Source of the DNA: Streptacidiphilus pinicola
GTDB lineage: Bacteria; Actinomycetota; Actinomycetes; Streptomycetales; Streptomycetaceae
Direction of reading: 5' to 3'
Assembly: GCF_003258295.1 (NCBI RefSeq)
Contig: NZ_QKYN01000020.1
Span: 704-64,703 of the forward strand
Length of the DNA stretch: 64,000 nucleotides
The notes beneath the pieces were generated by a model. That model worked only from the letters and a program-made list of their open reading frames with translations. It was not told the origin of the DNA and searched no databases. Numbering within the stretch: the stretch's first letter is position 1; each line of letters starts with the position of its first letter. The translations under genes were made by a program, and so were the position numbers. Positions 26,539-35,713 of the stretch are shown here, one piece after another.

Positions 26539-28917
26539 TCAGCCGGTCCAGGACCAGTCCGCGACCTCCGGGAGGTCCGTGCCGTGCTCGCGGATCCACG
26601 CGGCGTGGCGGGTGCGGACGTCCGCCATCCGCTGGCGGACCGTCGCCGCGCGGGCGGCCAGGCCCGGGACGCGGTCGATGACGTCCATGACCAGGCGGTA
26701 CCGGTCCAGGTCGTTGCGGACCACCATGTCGAACGGCGTGGTCGTCGTCCCGGACTCCTTGTAGCCACGCACGTGCAGCTGCGGGTGGACCGCGCGGCGG
26801 TAGGCGAGGCGGTGGATCAACCAGGGGTAGCCGTGGTACCCGAAGATCACCGGCTTGTCGCGGGTGAAGACCGCGTCGAACTCGGCGTCCTTCAGCCCGT
26901 GTGGATGCTCCTCGGCCGGCAGCAGCCGTGCCAGGTCGACCACGTTGACCACCCGGACGGCCAGTTCCGGCAGTTCCCGCCGCAGCAACTGCGCGGCAGC
27001 CAGCACCTCCTGGGTCGGCACGTCGCCCGCGCACGCGAGCACCACGTCCGGCTCGCGCTCGCCGCGCTCGGTGCCCGCCCACTCCCAGATACCGAGGCCC
27101 CGCGCGCAGTGGGCGCGGGCCTCCTCCAGGCCCAGCCAGTCGAAGCAGGGCTGCTTGCCCGCGACCACGACGTTGACGTAGTCGCGGCTGCTCAGCACAT
27201 GCTCGGCCACGGACAACAGCGTGTTGGCGTCCGGCGGGAAGTAGACCCGGACGGCCTCGGGGCTCTTGTTGAGCACGTGGTCGACGAAGCCGGGGTCCTG
27301 GTGCGAGAAGCCGTTGTGGTCCTGGCGCCACACGTGTGAGGTGAGCAGGTAGTTGAGCGAGGCGATCGGTGCCCGCCAAGGGATGGTGCGGGTGGTGCGC
27401 AGCCACTTGATGTGCTGGTTGACCATGGAGTCGACGATGTGGACGAACGCCTCGTAGCAGGAGAACAGGCCGTGACGGCCCGTCAGCAGATAGCCCTCCA
27501 GCCAGCCCTGGCACAGGTGCTCGGACAGCACCTCCATGACCCGGCCGTCGCGGGCGAGGTGCTCGTCCACCGGCAGGACCTCGGCCTGCCAGGCCTTTCC
27601 GGTGGCGGCGTAGACCGCCTGGAGCCGGTTGGAAGCGGTCTCGTCCGGGCCGACCAGGCGGAAGTCGCGGCGCTGCGCCGTGTCGGCCATGACCTGGGCG
27701 AGGTAGTCGCCCAGCACCCGCGTCGGTTCGTGCAGCGTCGCGCCGGGCTTGTCGACCGGCACGGCGAACCGCTCCAGCTCGCGCAGCGGGAGGTCACGTC
27801 GGAGCAGGCCGCCGTTGGCGTGCGGGTTGGCGCCCAGACGCCGTGCGCCGGACGGGATCCGTGCGAGGACCGCCGCGACCGGACGGCCCTCGGCGTCGAA
27901 CAGCTCCTCCGGACGGTAGGAGCGCAGCCACGCCTCCAACTGCCGCAGGTGCTCCGGGTTCTCGCGGACCTGGTCCAGCGGGACCTGGTGGGCGCGCCAG
28001 GTGCCCTCGACCGGCAGGCCGTCCACCTCCGCGGGGCCGGTCCAGCCCTTGGGCGTGCGCAGCACGACCATGGGCCAGCGGGGCCGCTCCGTCGAGCCGT
28101 CGACCCTGGCCGCGTGCCGGGCGCCGGCGATCGCGTCCAGAGCCGTGTCGAAGGCGGCGGCGAGCGCGCGGTGCACGGCGGCGGGTTCGTCGCCGGTGAC
28201 GTGGATCGGCGTGTAGCCGTAGCCGCGCAGCAGTTCGTCCAGCTCACGCTCGGGCAGGCGGGACAGGACGGTCGGGTTGGCGATCTTGTAGCCGTTCAGG
28301 TGCAGGATCGGCAGCACCGCGCCGTCGTGCACGGGATCAAGGAACTTGTTGCTGTGCCAGGAGGCGGCCAGGGGCCCGGTCTCCGCCTCGCCGTCGCCGA
28401 CGACGCAGGCGACCACCAGGTCCGGGTTGTCGAAGGCGGCGCCGTAGGCGTGGGCGAGGGCGTAGCCGAGCTCGCCGCCCTCGTGGATCGAGCCGGGAGT
28501 CTCCGGTGCTACGTGGGACGGGACCCCGCCGGGGAAGGAGAACTGGCGGAAGAGCCGGGCCATCCCGGCCTCGTCGCGGGTGATGCTGGGGTAGTGGTCG
28601 GTGTAGCTGCCGTCCAGCCAGGAGCAGGCCAGCACGGCCGGCCCCCCGTGGCCTGGGCCCCAGACGCACAGCGCGTCCAGGTCCCGGTCGCGGATCACGC
28701 GGTTGAGGTGCGTGTGCACCAGGTTGAGGCCGGGGGAGGTACCCCAGTGGCCCAGCAGCCGCGGCTTGATGTGCTCCGGGCGCAGCGGCTCGCGCAGCAG
28801 CGGGTTGTCCATCAGGTAGATCTGTCCGACGGCCAGGTAGTTGGCGGCACGCCAGTGGGCGTCCAGCTCGGCCAGCTCGGCCTCGGTCAGTTGGGCGTCG
28901 GTCAGCGGTGCGCTCAT
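26539..28917 (-). CDS. xfp: Xylulose-5-phosphate/fructose-6-phosphate phosphoketolase
   Basis: 792 residues, full length. N-terminal XFP signature ([12 protein letters not shown], then [12 protein letters not shown]), thiamine-diphosphate site [27 protein letters not shown] and the C-terminal domain with GYHGYPW. It splits xylulose-5-P or fructose-6-P with phosphate to acetyl-phosphate plus a triose or tetrose phosphate, giving ATP-yielding carbon flow when respiration is limited. The neighbouring acyl-CoA synthetase could handle the acetyl unit. Three boxes precede it, consistent with hypoxic induction. Confidence 0.96.
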   Translation of the reverse strand: MSAPLTDAQLTEAELAELDAHWRAANYLAVGQIYLMDNPLLREPLRPEHIKPRLLGHWGTSPGLNLVHTHLNRVIRDRDLDALCVWGPGHGGPAVLACSWLDGSYTDHYPSITRDEAGMARLFRQFSFPGGVPSHVAPETPGSIHEGGELGYALAHAYGAAFDNPDLVVACVVGDGEAETGPLAASWHSNKFLDPVHDGAVLPILHLNGYKIANPTVLSRLPERELDELLRGYGYTPIHVTGDEPAAVHRALAAAFDTALDAIAGARHAARVDGSTERPRWPMVVLRTPKGWTGPAEVDGLPVEGTWRAHQVPLDQVRENPEHLRQLEAWLRSYRPEELFDAEGRPVAAVLARIPSGARRLGANPHANGGLLRRDLPLRELERFAVPVDKPGATLHEPTRVLGDYLAQVMADTAQRRDFRLVGPDETASNRLQAVYAATGKAWQAEVLPVDEHLARDGRVMEVLSEHLCQGWLEGYLLTGRHGLFSCYEAFVHIVDSMVNQHIKWLRTTRTIPWRAPIASLNYLLTSHVWRQDHNGFSHQDPGFVDHVLNKSPEAVRVYFPPDANTLLSVAEHVLSSRDYVNVVVAGKQPCFDWLGLEEARAHCARGLGIWEWAGTERGEREPDVVLACAGDVPTQEVLAAAQLLRRELPELAVRVVNVVDLARLLPAEEHPHGLKDAEFDAVFTRDKPVIFGYHGYPWLIHRLAYRRAVHPQLHVRGYKESGTTTTPFDMVVRNDLDRYRLVMDVIDRVPGLAARAATVRQRMADVRTRHAAWIREHGTDLPEVADWSWTG

Positions 28918-29001
28918 GGTCGGCTCCCCCTCCGGGAGTGCGGGCGACGGCGTCTTCCCTCTTCACGGTCCACCGTGGCGGGCCACGGCGCCGGTCGGAC
29001 A

Positions 29002-29067
29002 GGGCCGACCGGCCCACAGTCCCCGGCGCAGGGGCCGTTCGGCGTGTCGGTGGGGCCCGGCCGGTCC
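29002..29067. promoter_or_regulatory. Three DevR-type boxes between phosphoketolase and the Rv1733c-like gene
   Basis: GGGCCGACCGGCCC at 29002 (12 of 12), GGGCCGTTCGGCGT at 29032 (10 of 12) and GGCCCGGCCGGTCC at 29054 (10 of 12). The last two are 22 bp apart; the first two are 30 bp apart. They sit 85-150 bp upstream of phosphoketolase and 165-230 bp upstream of the divergent gene at 29233. No gene is seen in the 315-bp gap. Confidence 0.75.
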
Positions 29068-29232
29068 TGCCCGGCGCGGGGCGGGAGCGGAAGTCTGGAA
29101 CCACGGCGGCCACCGTCAAGCCCGAGCGGGCCCGGCCTCTCGACAAGGCACAGCCACCACCCAGGAGGCCGGGCGCTCCGAGGCACAGGACCGTCGAACA
29201 ACCACCGAGGCACCAACGAGGAGGCGAGACCC

Positions 29233-29838
29233 ATGGCAACCCCCGCAGCCGCGCCGCGTCCGTCCGTCCCCGCCCCGAGACGCTCCCGTCTCGCGCTGGC
29301 CCGGGCCCGTCACCACAGCCTGCTGCGGCGGCGGACCGACCGGTGGCGCTCGGTCGTGGTGCAGCTCCAGGTGCTCGCCGCCCTCGCGGCTGCGGCGCTG
29401 TGCGCGCTGCTCGGGATGTCGGTCTACCAGCAGGGCCACGCCCACGCCCTCCAGCAGGCCCGGCAGTTGCACCCGGTCCAGGCCCGCATCGTCGCCCAAC
29501 CCTACGGAACGGGCGCGGGCGGCGAGATGGCCCAGGTCAGCTGGACCACCACCGACGGTAGGACGCACCAGGGCATCGCGGGTGTGCCGATGGCCGACCA
29601 GGTGGGCGACCGGACGCAGATCTGGCTGGACGCCAGCGGCAGCCCGGCGAGCGCGCCCGCCTCGGCACAGGACGTCGCCGGCACCGCCGTCCTCACCGGC
29701 CTGCTGACGGTGATCGGCGCCTGGAGCGTCGTGGTCAGCGTCGGCGCCTACGCCCGCTCCCGCTTGCAACGCGAGGACGAGCGTGCGTGGGGGGCCGAGT
29801 GGCAGGTCTACGAGCCACAGTGGTCGCGACGCGCGTGA
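29233..29838 (+). CDS. Rv1733c-like membrane protein
   Basis: 201 residues with a basic N-terminus, a transmembrane helix at about 44-66, an extracytoplasmic domain of about 85 residues (VSWTTTDGRTHQG) and a second helix at about 153-175. Length and topology match Rv1733c, a DosR-regulated membrane antigen of unknown function. ATG 29233 follows GAGGAGG. A hairpin terminator follows the gene. Confidence 0.75.
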   Translation: MATPAAAPRPSVPAPRRSRLALARARHHSLLRRRTDRWRSVVVQLQVLAALAAAALCALLGMSVYQQGHAHALQQARQLHPVQARIVAQPYGTGAGGEMAQVSWTTTDGRTHQGIAGVPMADQVGDRTQIWLDASGSPASAPASAQDVAGTAVLTGLLTVIGAWSVVVSVGAYARSRLQREDERAWGAEWQVYEPQWSRRA

Positions 29839-29841
29839 GCA

Positions 29842-29855
29842 GGGCCGTTCGGCCC
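29842..29855. promoter_or_regulatory. DevR-type box (perfect)
   Basis: GGGCCGTTCGGCCC, 12 of 12, only 3 bp after the Rv1733c-like stop codon and about 230 bp upstream of the CBS gene at 30084. It is the upstream member of two boxes in this gap; the other is at 29967. Confidence 0.65.
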
Positions 29856-29863
29856 CGCGGGAG

Positions 29864-29891
29864 GGACGCCCCGGCCCAAGCCGGGGCGTCC
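29864..29891. terminator. Terminator after the Rv1733c-like gene
   Basis: GGACGCCCCGGC and GCCGGGGCGTCC form a perfect 12-bp stem around CCAA, 26 bp beyond the stop codon. Confidence 0.85.
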
Positions 29892-29966
29892 TCGCGTGAC
29901 CAGGGTGGGAGCACCGATCCCCGACGCGGCCCCTGGGCCGGTTCGGACCGCCCAGCGGAGCATTCG

Positions 29967-29980
29967 GGGCCGGTCGGCCC
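29967..29980. promoter_or_regulatory. DevR-type box upstream of the CBS/flavodoxin operon
   Basis: GGGCCGGTCGGCCC, 12 of 12, about 103 bp before the start at 30084. A much weaker partner (GGACCGCCCAGCGG, 8 of 12) lies 22 bp before it at 29945. Confidence 0.7.
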
Positions 29981-30083
29981 ACGGGCACGGACCCTCGCGG
30001 CCCACGACGCACCGGCCAGCCCCGGTGCACCGTGAAGACAGGAACTCTCCCGGAACGAGGAACGAGGAACGAGGAGCGAGGCC

Positions 30084-30821
30084 ATGACCAGGACCGTGAA
30101 CCGGCCCTCCGGCGACGGTGCGCCGCTGCCCCAGACATCCGTGCCGAGGCACCGCCGGGTCGGGGAGCTGATGACCCAGCAGGTGTTCGCGATCGAACCC
30201 GACGCCGACTTCACGGCCGCGCTCGCGGCGCTGCGCGAGACCGGTCACGAGGACCTGCCGGTCGTCGACAAGCAGGGCCGCCCGATGGGCATCGTCTGCG
30301 CGCCCGACCTGCTCGCCAAGCTTGCCGCGACCGCGCTGCCCGAGGCCTCCCTCTTCGAGACCCGCCGCACCCGCGAGATCCGCCGCCGCGCCGGCGCGGT
30401 CGCCGTCTCCGAGCTGATGACCACCCCGGTCTGCACCATCACGGCGCAGGACACGGCCGCGGAGGCCGCCCTGCTGGCGCTGCGCCACCGGGTCCACCAC
30501 CTGCCCGTCGTCGACGAACACCGCCGCCTGGTCGGCCTGGTGACCCTGACCGATCTGCTCGAAGCCCTGCGCCGCACCGACGCGGAGATCGAGGCCGAGG
30601 TGCGGATCGTCGCGCTCGGGTACGAGTTCGGCGTCAAGGCCGCGACGCTCCACGTCACCTGCGAGCGCGGCCGGGTGCTGCTCGACGCCCGGACCTCGCT
30701 GCGCACCCAGGCCGAGCGCCTGATCGCCCGGGTCCGCACCGTCGAGGGCGTCGTCGACCTCGCGGAGACCGTGCGCTGGGAGATCGACGACTCGCTGCGC
30801 CCCGGAGCCCCCAAGGCCTGA
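30084..30821 (+). CDS. CBS-pair protein with C-terminal BON-like domain
   Basis: 245 residues. Two CBS motifs (about 30-85 and 110-165; VGELMTQQVFAIEP, then VSELMTTPV) form a Bateman module that binds adenine nucleotides. The last 80 residues resemble a BON domain (VHITCERG-like strand, then VEGVVDLAETVRW). Comparable CBS proteins are DosR-regulated in mycobacteria. A GAGGAACGAGGAGCGAGG purine-rich repeat lies in front of ATG 30084. The flavodoxin gene follows after 20 bp. Confidence 0.88.
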   Translation: MTRTVNRPSGDGAPLPQTSVPRHRRVGELMTQQVFAIEPDADFTAALAALRETGHEDLPVVDKQGRPMGIVCAPDLLAKLAATALPEASLFETRRTREIRRRAGAVAVSELMTTPVCTITAQDTAAEAALLALRHRVHHLPVVDEHRRLVGLVTLTDLLEALRRTDAEIEAEVRIVALGYEFGVKAATLHVTCERGRVLLDARTSLRTQAERLIARVRTVEGVVDLAETVRWEIDDSLRPGAPKA

Positions 30822-30841
30822 TCCGTGAAAGTGAGCCCACC

Positions 30842-31411
30842 ATGACCACCCCCGGCATGCCCAGCACCCCCGACGCCCCTCACCACGCCAGAAACGTCCT
30901 GGTCGCCTACGCCAGTCGCGGCGGCGCCACCGCTGAGATCGCGCGGTGGCTGGCCGAGCGGCTGCGCGGAGAGGAGGACGCCCCCGAGGTCACCGTCGCC
31001 GAGATCTCCGACGACCTCGACCCCAGCGGCTACGACGCCGTCATCCTCGGCTCCGCCCTCTACGAGGGGCGCTGGATGCGATCCGCCTCCCGCTTCGCCC
31101 GACGCCACCGCCACGAGCTGGAGCACGTCTGGGTCTGGGCTTTCAGCAGTGGTCCGTTGGACGACTCGGCGACCACGGACGAGGTGCTCATCACGCACAG
31201 CGCCGACCGCGCCACCCGTCGCGTCCTCGCCCGTGACCACGTCACCTTCGGCGGCCGCCTGGCCCCGGACTCGCGCGGCTGGCTCGCCCACGCGATGGTC
31301 GAGGGCGGCCACGGCGGCGACTTCCGCGACCGCGCGCAGATCGACGCCTACGCCGACCAGATCGCCGGCGAGCTGTCGATGCTTCCCCGGCTCCGCCACC
31401 CCGTCCTGTGA
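30842..31411 (+). CDS. Flavodoxin-domain protein
   Basis: 189 residues. The flavodoxin FMN-phosphate loop YASRGGATAEIA is near the N-terminus, followed by AVILGSALYEGRWM and WAFSSGPL, as in protoporphyrinogen-oxidase (HemG)-type menaquinone-dependent flavodoxins. It likely carries electrons. It is co-transcribed with the CBS gene, and its stop overlaps the next GTG (GTGA). Confidence 0.85.
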   Translation: MTTPGMPSTPDAPHHARNVLVAYASRGGATAEIARWLAERLRGEEDAPEVTVAEISDDLDPSGYDAVILGSALYEGRWMRSASRFARRHRHELEHVWVWAFSSGPLDDSATTDEVLITHSADRATRRVLARDHVTFGGRLAPDSRGWLAHAMVEGGHGGDFRDRAQIDAYADQIAGELSMLPRLRHPVL

Positions 31412-31902
31412 CCGTGTGCCCGCGGGGCCGTGGGCCTGCCGGTGCCGGTGCCCGTGCCGGGGTGGGCGCGGGTTCGGTGGAGACCGCGGCCGCGCGGCGT
31501 CGCGCGAGCGCGCGAAGGTGCCAGATCACCGCGGGCCCCGTCGTCCGGACCGTCGCGGTGGACGGCTACGCCGCCGCCGGGGTCGGCGGCGGACTGCTCG
31601 CCGCCGCCGTCGCCTTCACGCCGTCGTTCCTGTTCGTGCTGTTCGGCGGCCGCCACTTCGACCGGCTCCGGGCCAGCACGCACGTCCAGGCGTTCCTCAC
31701 CGGCGCCGGCCCCGCCGTCAACGGCGCCATCGCCGGCTCGGCGATCCCGCTCGCCCTCGCGCTCACCCACGCCTGGCAGTACGCCGTGCTCGCCGCAGCC
31801 GCGCTCTGGCTGCTCGCCCTTCGGCGCGGGGTCGTCAGCGCGCTGCTCGCCGCCGGAGCGATCGGCGTCGTCGGCGCCCTCGCGGGCCTTACGGTCGGCT
31901 GA
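31408..31902 (+). pseudogene. Truncated ChrA-type chromate transporter
   Basis: From about 31525 the frame matches the C-terminal part of CHR-family transporters (FTPSFLFVLFGGRHFDRLRA, then AGPAVNGAIAGSAIPLALAL). The first roughly 300 residues of a normal ChrA are missing and are replaced by about 39 low-complexity residues. GTG at 31408 overlaps the flavodoxin stop, so the stub may be translated. Four hydrophobic helices remain. Transport function is unlikely. Confidence 0.7.
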
Positions 31903-31915
31903 GGCCCAGCGCTCA

Positions 31916-31929
31916 GGGACGTTCGGCCG
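31916..31929. promoter_or_regulatory. Candidate DevR-type box upstream of the antiporter
   Basis: GGGACGTTCGGCCG, 10 of 12, alone, 172 bp before the start at 32101. No partner at 22 bp is seen. Confidence 0.4.
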
Positions 31930-32100
31930 AACCCGCCATGGCTTCGGGGCGGTGGGTGTCGCCGAGCGCGCCAAGGACCACGTCCTGATGCCTGAGCGGA
32001 GACCACCCGAACGGTGCACGCGTCGCTTCCAGCTCCCCGTCACCCGCTGCCCCAGAGTTGGCTGACGACGACGTCCCGGCCGTGTGAGGGGAGCCACCTC

Positions 32101-33405
32101 GTGAGCGACACCGCCTGGACGGGAGTGGCCGTGGCGGGGATCGCGGCCGCCTATGCGCTCGCGTCACGGCGACTTGCCGTCACACCGGTGACCGCTCCGA
32201 TCGTCTTCGTCGGCTTCGGGATCCTGATCGGCCCCGTGGGACTGGACCTGGTGAGTCTGCAGCAGGACAGTGCGCAACTGCGCACCCTGGTGGAGGGCGC
32301 GCTGACCCTCGTGCTGTTCACGGACGCGACCACTGTGCGCCCGGCCGAGCTGCGCACCGAAGGCGCGCTGTCCGGACGGCTGCTCTCGGTCGGGCTGCTC
32401 CTCACGCTCGGGGCCGGGTGGCTGCTGGCCTGGCCGCTCCTGCCGGGCCTGACCGTGTGGGAGTTGGCACTGGTGGCCGCGATCCTCGCACCCACCGACG
32501 CGGCGCTGGGCAAGAGCGCCATCTCCGACCCTCGCGTGCCGAGCCTGGTACGGCAGACGCTGAACGTCGAGAGCGGCCTGAACGACGGCCTCGTACTGCC
32601 CTTCTTCGTGCTGATCCTGGCAGCCGTCCCGGGCACGTCCTACGCACAGGAGGGGGAGGGCGGGACGTTCTGGCGCGCGCTGCTGCTCAGTCCCGTTCTC
32701 GGCCTCGCGGTCGGAGGGATCGGAGGCCGGCTCCTCGCCTGGTCCCGCGACCGCCGCTGGGTCACCAGGGACTGGCGTCAGATCTATGTGCTCGCCGTGG
32801 CCGCCGGCGCGTACGGACTGGCCGTGATCACCCACGGCAGCGGCTTCATCGGGGCGTGGGTCGGGGGATTCGCTTTCGCCTTCGCCCAGCGCGGCAGCGA
32901 GCGTCCTCCGCATGACGTGGCCCGCACGACCGAGCTGGCCGAATACCTCGGCAGCCTGCTGGCGATGCTGAGTCTGCTGTTCTTCGGCGCCGTGCTGCTT
33001 GGTCCCGCCCTGCAGCACCTGAGCTGGCGGATCGTCGGCTACGCGGTGCTGAGTCTCACCGTGATCAGAATGCTGCCGGTCGCACTGGCCCTGCTCGGCA
33101 GCGGGCTCAAGCGGCCGACCGTGGCGTACGTCGGCTGGTTCGGCCCTCGGGGACTCGCCTCCGTCGTGTTCGGGCTCCTGGTCGCGGAGGAACACATCCG
33201 TGGCGCCGAACTGATCAGCGGAGTGGTCGCGGTCACCGTGGGGCTCAGCGTGCTGCTTCACGGCGCGTCGTCGGTGGCACTGGCCACTCGCTACGGGCAC
33301 TGGTACGCACGAGCCGCCACCAGGTCCGACCTGCGCGAGAGCGCCGCCACGCCCGTCACCCCGCGCCGACGCGGTCCGGGGCCGCTCGAACAGCCCGACA
33401 GCTGA
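32101..33405 (+). CDS. CPA1-family cation/proton antiporter
   Basis: 434 residues, about 12 transmembrane helices, Na+/H+ exchanger fold. The ion-binding region LAPTDAALGKSAISD and the NVESGLNDG motif of NhaP/NHE-like antiporters are present. It would exchange Na+ or K+ for protons to hold internal pH. GTG 32101 follows GAGGGGAG. The C-terminal tail of about 30 residues is cytoplasmic and charged. Confidence 0.9.
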   Translation: MSDTAWTGVAVAGIAAAYALASRRLAVTPVTAPIVFVGFGILIGPVGLDLVSLQQDSAQLRTLVEGALTLVLFTDATTVRPAELRTEGALSGRLLSVGLLLTLGAGWLLAWPLLPGLTVWELALVAAILAPTDAALGKSAISDPRVPSLVRQTLNVESGLNDGLVLPFFVLILAAVPGTSYAQEGEGGTFWRALLLSPVLGLAVGGIGGRLLAWSRDRRWVTRDWRQIYVLAVAAGAYGLAVITHGSGFIGAWVGGFAFAFAQRGSERPPHDVARTTELAEYLGSLLAMLSLLFFGAVLLGPALQHLSWRIVGYAVLSLTVIRMLPVALALLGSGLKRPTVAYVGWFGPRGLASVVFGLLVAEEHIRGAELISGVVAVTVGLSVLLHGASSVALATRYGHWYARAATRSDLRESAATPVTPRRRGPGPLEQPDS

Positions 33406-33417
33406 TCGACGGCGTCG

Positions 33418-33792
33418 TCAGGAGTGCTGGGTCGGCTCGTGGAAGCGGCGGCCGTGGACGGCCTCGGGGAGGATGTGGATCTCCACGGCGCCGTTGGCCG
33501 GGTCCTCGGCGCCGACCACCGCGCGGCCCAAGAGGGTGACGCACCAGCCGGTGCCGTCGTGGTCGTGGAGGTCGTCGGCCTCGAAGGCGACCAATGTGCC
33601 GCCGATGGCCTGTGCCAGGCCCGAGTCGGAGGCCGTGCGCAGCAGCACGCCGCCGTCCGGGGCGACGCGGAACGGAGCGGGCCAGACGGCGGGCATCGCG
33701 GCGACCGTGTAGATGACGCGGCCGGTCCGCGCGTCTGCCAGGAGGTCCAGCGCGCTGCCGCGGTCCAGGTGCTCTGCTCGCAACGTCGTCAT
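33418..33792 (-). CDS. PNPOx-fold (split-barrel flavin-binding) protein
   Basis: 124 residues with the pattern of short pyridoxamine-5'-phosphate-oxidase-like proteins: GRVIYTVAAMPAVWP, then a barrel strand LVAFEADDLHDHDGTGWCVTLLGRA. Such proteins bind FMN, F420 or haem; Rv0080 in the DosR regulon belongs here. ATG 33792 was chosen where similarity to the second PNPOx protein of this window (54105-54809) begins. Paired boxes lie 38-74 bp upstream. Confidence 0.8.
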   Translation of the reverse strand: MTTLRAEHLDRGSALDLLADARTGRVIYTVAAMPAVWPAPFRVAPDGGVLLRTASDSGLAQAIGGTLVAFEADDLHDHDGTGWCVTLLGRAVVGAEDPANGAVEIHILPEAVHGRRFHEPTQHS

Positions 33793-33829
33793 GCCTTCGA
33801 TCGTCGCCGCCGGGAGGCGGGCCGGGGGA

Positions 33830-33865
33830 GGGGCCAAGGGCCCGAGCGCCCCCGCCGACCGGCCC
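33830..33865. promoter_or_regulatory. Paired DevR-type boxes upstream of the PNPOx-fold gene
   Basis: GGGGCCAAGGGCCC at 33830 (9 of 12) and CCGCCGACCGGCCC at 33852 (10 of 12), starts 22 bp apart. Both are weak individually; the spacing is what supports them. Confidence 0.55.
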
Positions 33866-33880
33866 CATTGGACGGAACGG

Positions 33881-34621
33881 TCATCGCCGCGTGGCGCCTC
33901 CATGCATGCCACCGGTACCCCCCGCGGCGTGGTCGGCCGCCTGGGAGGCGATCACCGCGGCCTGGACGCGGCGCTCCACGCCGAGCTTGGCGAGCATGCG
34001 GGAGATGTGGTTCTTGACGGTTTTCTCCGCGAGGTAGAGACGCCGGCCGATCTCGCGGTTGGTCAGCCCCTCGCCGATGAGGACCAGGATGTCGCGCTCA
34101 CGGTCCGTCAGCTCCGCCAGGGCGTCGGGCTGCTGCCGAGCCTGGGTGGCCTCACCGCGCAGTCGGGCCATCAGGCGGGTGGCGGCGCCCGGGTCCAGCA
34201 TCGACTGGCCGGCGCCGACCGTGCGCACGGCGGAGATCAGGTCCGTGCCGCTGATCTGCTTGAGCACGTACCCCGAGGCCCCGGCCATGATGGCGTCCAG
34301 CAGCGCGTCCTCGTCGTCGAACGAGGTGAGCATCAGACAGGCCAGGTCGGGCAGCTGCGAGCGTAGTTCACGGCAGACGGTGATGCCGTCGTCGTCGGGT
34401 AGGCGCACGTCCAGCACGGCCACGTCGGGGCGGAGCGCCGGCACCCGGGCCAGCGCCTGCGCGCAGGTGGACGCGTCGCCGACGACCTCAAGACCGGGCT
34501 CCGCGTCCAGCATGTCGTGCACCCCGCGGCGGACCACCTCGTGGTCGTCCAGCAGGAAGACCCTGATCGTGCCTGCGCCCGCGCCGGTGGCGGCCTGCGC
34601 CCCGGAGGTGTCGCCCGTCAT
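33881..34621 (-). CDS. devR: DevR/DosR/OsdR-type NarL-family response regulator
   Basis: 246 residues. Receiver domain with acidic pocket ([12 protein letters not shown]), phospho-acceptor Asp71 ([10 protein letters not shown]), the switch threonine (MLTSFDDE) and lysine (GYVLKQI). C-terminal LuxR-type HTH ([20 protein letters not shown]) close to mycobacterial DevR, including the KTVKN recognition helix. A 17-residue N-terminal extension is unusual. In Streptomyces the orthologue (OsdR) controls stress and development genes under hypoxia. No DevS-like kinase is found in the window. Two boxes 44 bp apart precede it, suggesting autoregulation. Confidence 0.92.
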   Translation of the reverse strand: MTGDTSGAQAATGAGAGTIRVFLLDDHEVVRRGVHDMLDAEPGLEVVGDASTCAQALARVPALRPDVAVLDVRLPDDDGITVCRELRSQLPDLACLMLTSFDDEDALLDAIMAGASGYVLKQISGTDLISAVRTVGAGQSMLDPGAATRLMARLRGEATQARQQPDALAELTDRERDILVLIGEGLTNREIGRRLYLAEKTVKNHISRMLAKLGVERRVQAAVIASQAADHAAGGTGGMHGGATRR

Positions 34622-34725
34622 CCTCTACCCCATGTCCTCGGATCTGCGGTGCCTCGGTCCCGGTCCGACTGCTCGCTGCGCGGGTGATCCACACGATCCT
34701 CCCGCCGGGCCCGGGACCTTCGATA

Positions 34726-34783
34726 GGGCCGAACGGTCCCCTCATCGCGCTAACCGCGAGACACGGCACAGGCCGACCGGCCG
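34726..34783. promoter_or_regulatory. DevR-type boxes in the devR / CBS-BON divergent promoter
   Basis: GGGCCGAACGGTCC at 34726 (11 of 12) and AGGCCGACCGGCCG at 34770 (10 of 12). The starts are 44 bp apart, twice the common 22. They lie between devR (start 34621, minus) and the CBS-BON gene (start 34889, plus), so they could control both. Confidence 0.65.
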
Positions 34784-34888
34784 TGTGTCCTGCCCGTCCG
34801 ACTCAGGCCGTCCGGCCATGCTCGCGGAACACTGGTTCCACGCGACCGGGAGACCACGTCGCGCGACCTCAACCCGGAGGGAGCCGTC

Positions 34889-35503
34889 ATGACCAGGCAG
34901 ATTCCCTGGAGCGGCGACACCGTCGCCGACGTGATGACCCACGCCGTCGCGGCCGTCGGCCGCGACGCGGGGATCGACGAGATCGTGGAGACGCTGAACG
35001 CCCGCCGCGTCAGTGCGCTGCCCGTCCTGGCCGGCGACGGCCGGGTGGTGGGAGTGGTGTCCGAGTCCGACGTCATCGCGGCCGAACTCGCCGATCCCGC
35101 CACGGCGTCCGCAGTGACCGCAGGGCGGCTGATGAGCACGCCGGCGGTCACCGTGCATCCCGAGGCCTCGCTGGCCGAAGCCGCGAGCACGATGCTGAAG
35201 CGCAAGGTCAAGCGGCTCCCGGTGGTCGACGCCGAAGACCGTCTGAGCGGCATCGTGAGCCGCGCCGACGTGCTGAAGATCTTCCTCCGCGGCGACGACG
35301 ACGTGGCACGCCACATCCGCTTCGAACTGCTGACCGCGCTCGACGCGCGGACGGAGGCCGGGATCGACGTGTCCGTGGCCGACGGGCACGTGCACCTTTC
35401 CGGCCGGATCCCGCCGGAGCCGGGGCCGGCCGTGCTGACCCGGCTGGTCGAGGGAGTCCCGGGCGTCGTGGACGTCATGGTCGACCCGGTGCCCGCGGCC
35501 TGA
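34889..35503 (+). CDS. CBS-pair plus BON-domain protein
   Basis: 204 residues. CBS1 (VADVMTHAVAAVGRDAGIDE), CBS2 (LMSTPAVTVHPEASLAEAA, VKRLPVVDAEDRLSGIVSR) and a C-terminal BON domain (about 145-204). Expected role: adenine-nucleotide sensing with a membrane- or protein-binding BON module. It is divergent from devR with shared boxes. ATG 34889 follows GGAGGGAG. Confidence 0.9.
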   Translation: MTRQIPWSGDTVADVMTHAVAAVGRDAGIDEIVETLNARRVSALPVLAGDGRVVGVVSESDVIAAELADPATASAVTAGRLMSTPAVTVHPEASLAEAASTMLKRKVKRLPVVDAEDRLSGIVSRADVLKIFLRGDDDVARHIRFELLTALDARTEAGIDVSVADGHVHLSGRIPPEPGPAVLTRLVEGVPGVVDVMVDPVPAA

Positions 35504-35540
35504 GCGGCCCGCCGCGACGTCGTCGCCGGGGTCAGGCTCC

Positions 35541-35569
35541 GGGGAACGGATTTTTGGGGAACGGATCTT
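35541..35569 (+). repeat. Short tandem repeat, two copies
   Basis: GGGGAACGGAT is repeated with a 15-bp period (35541 and 35556), the first copy followed by a run of T. Unusual in this GC-rich setting. No function is apparent. Confidence 0.5.
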
Positions 35570-35667
35570 CGCCTCGCCCCCGCCCGGTCGGCGGCGAGGC
35601 GAAGCCGGTCCGCGTCGTCGAGGTCGATCCAGGCCGGCATCACAGCCTGGCGGACCAAGTCGCAAGT

Positions 35668-35705
35668 CGGCCGCCGTCCGCGCCACGGGGCGGGGACGGC
35701 GGCCG
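35668..35705. terminator. Bidirectional terminator
   Basis: CGGCCGCCGTCC and GGACGGCGGCCG form a perfect 12-bp stem with a 14-base loop. It lies between the convergent CBS-BON and universal stress protein genes, 8 bp from the end of the latter. Confidence 0.75.
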
Positions 35706-35713
35706 GTTGCCAC

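Noticed and set aside
29864-29877. GGACGCCCCGGCCC, 22 bp after the perfect box at 29842
   Set aside because: It is the 5' arm of a perfect terminator stem, which explains it better.
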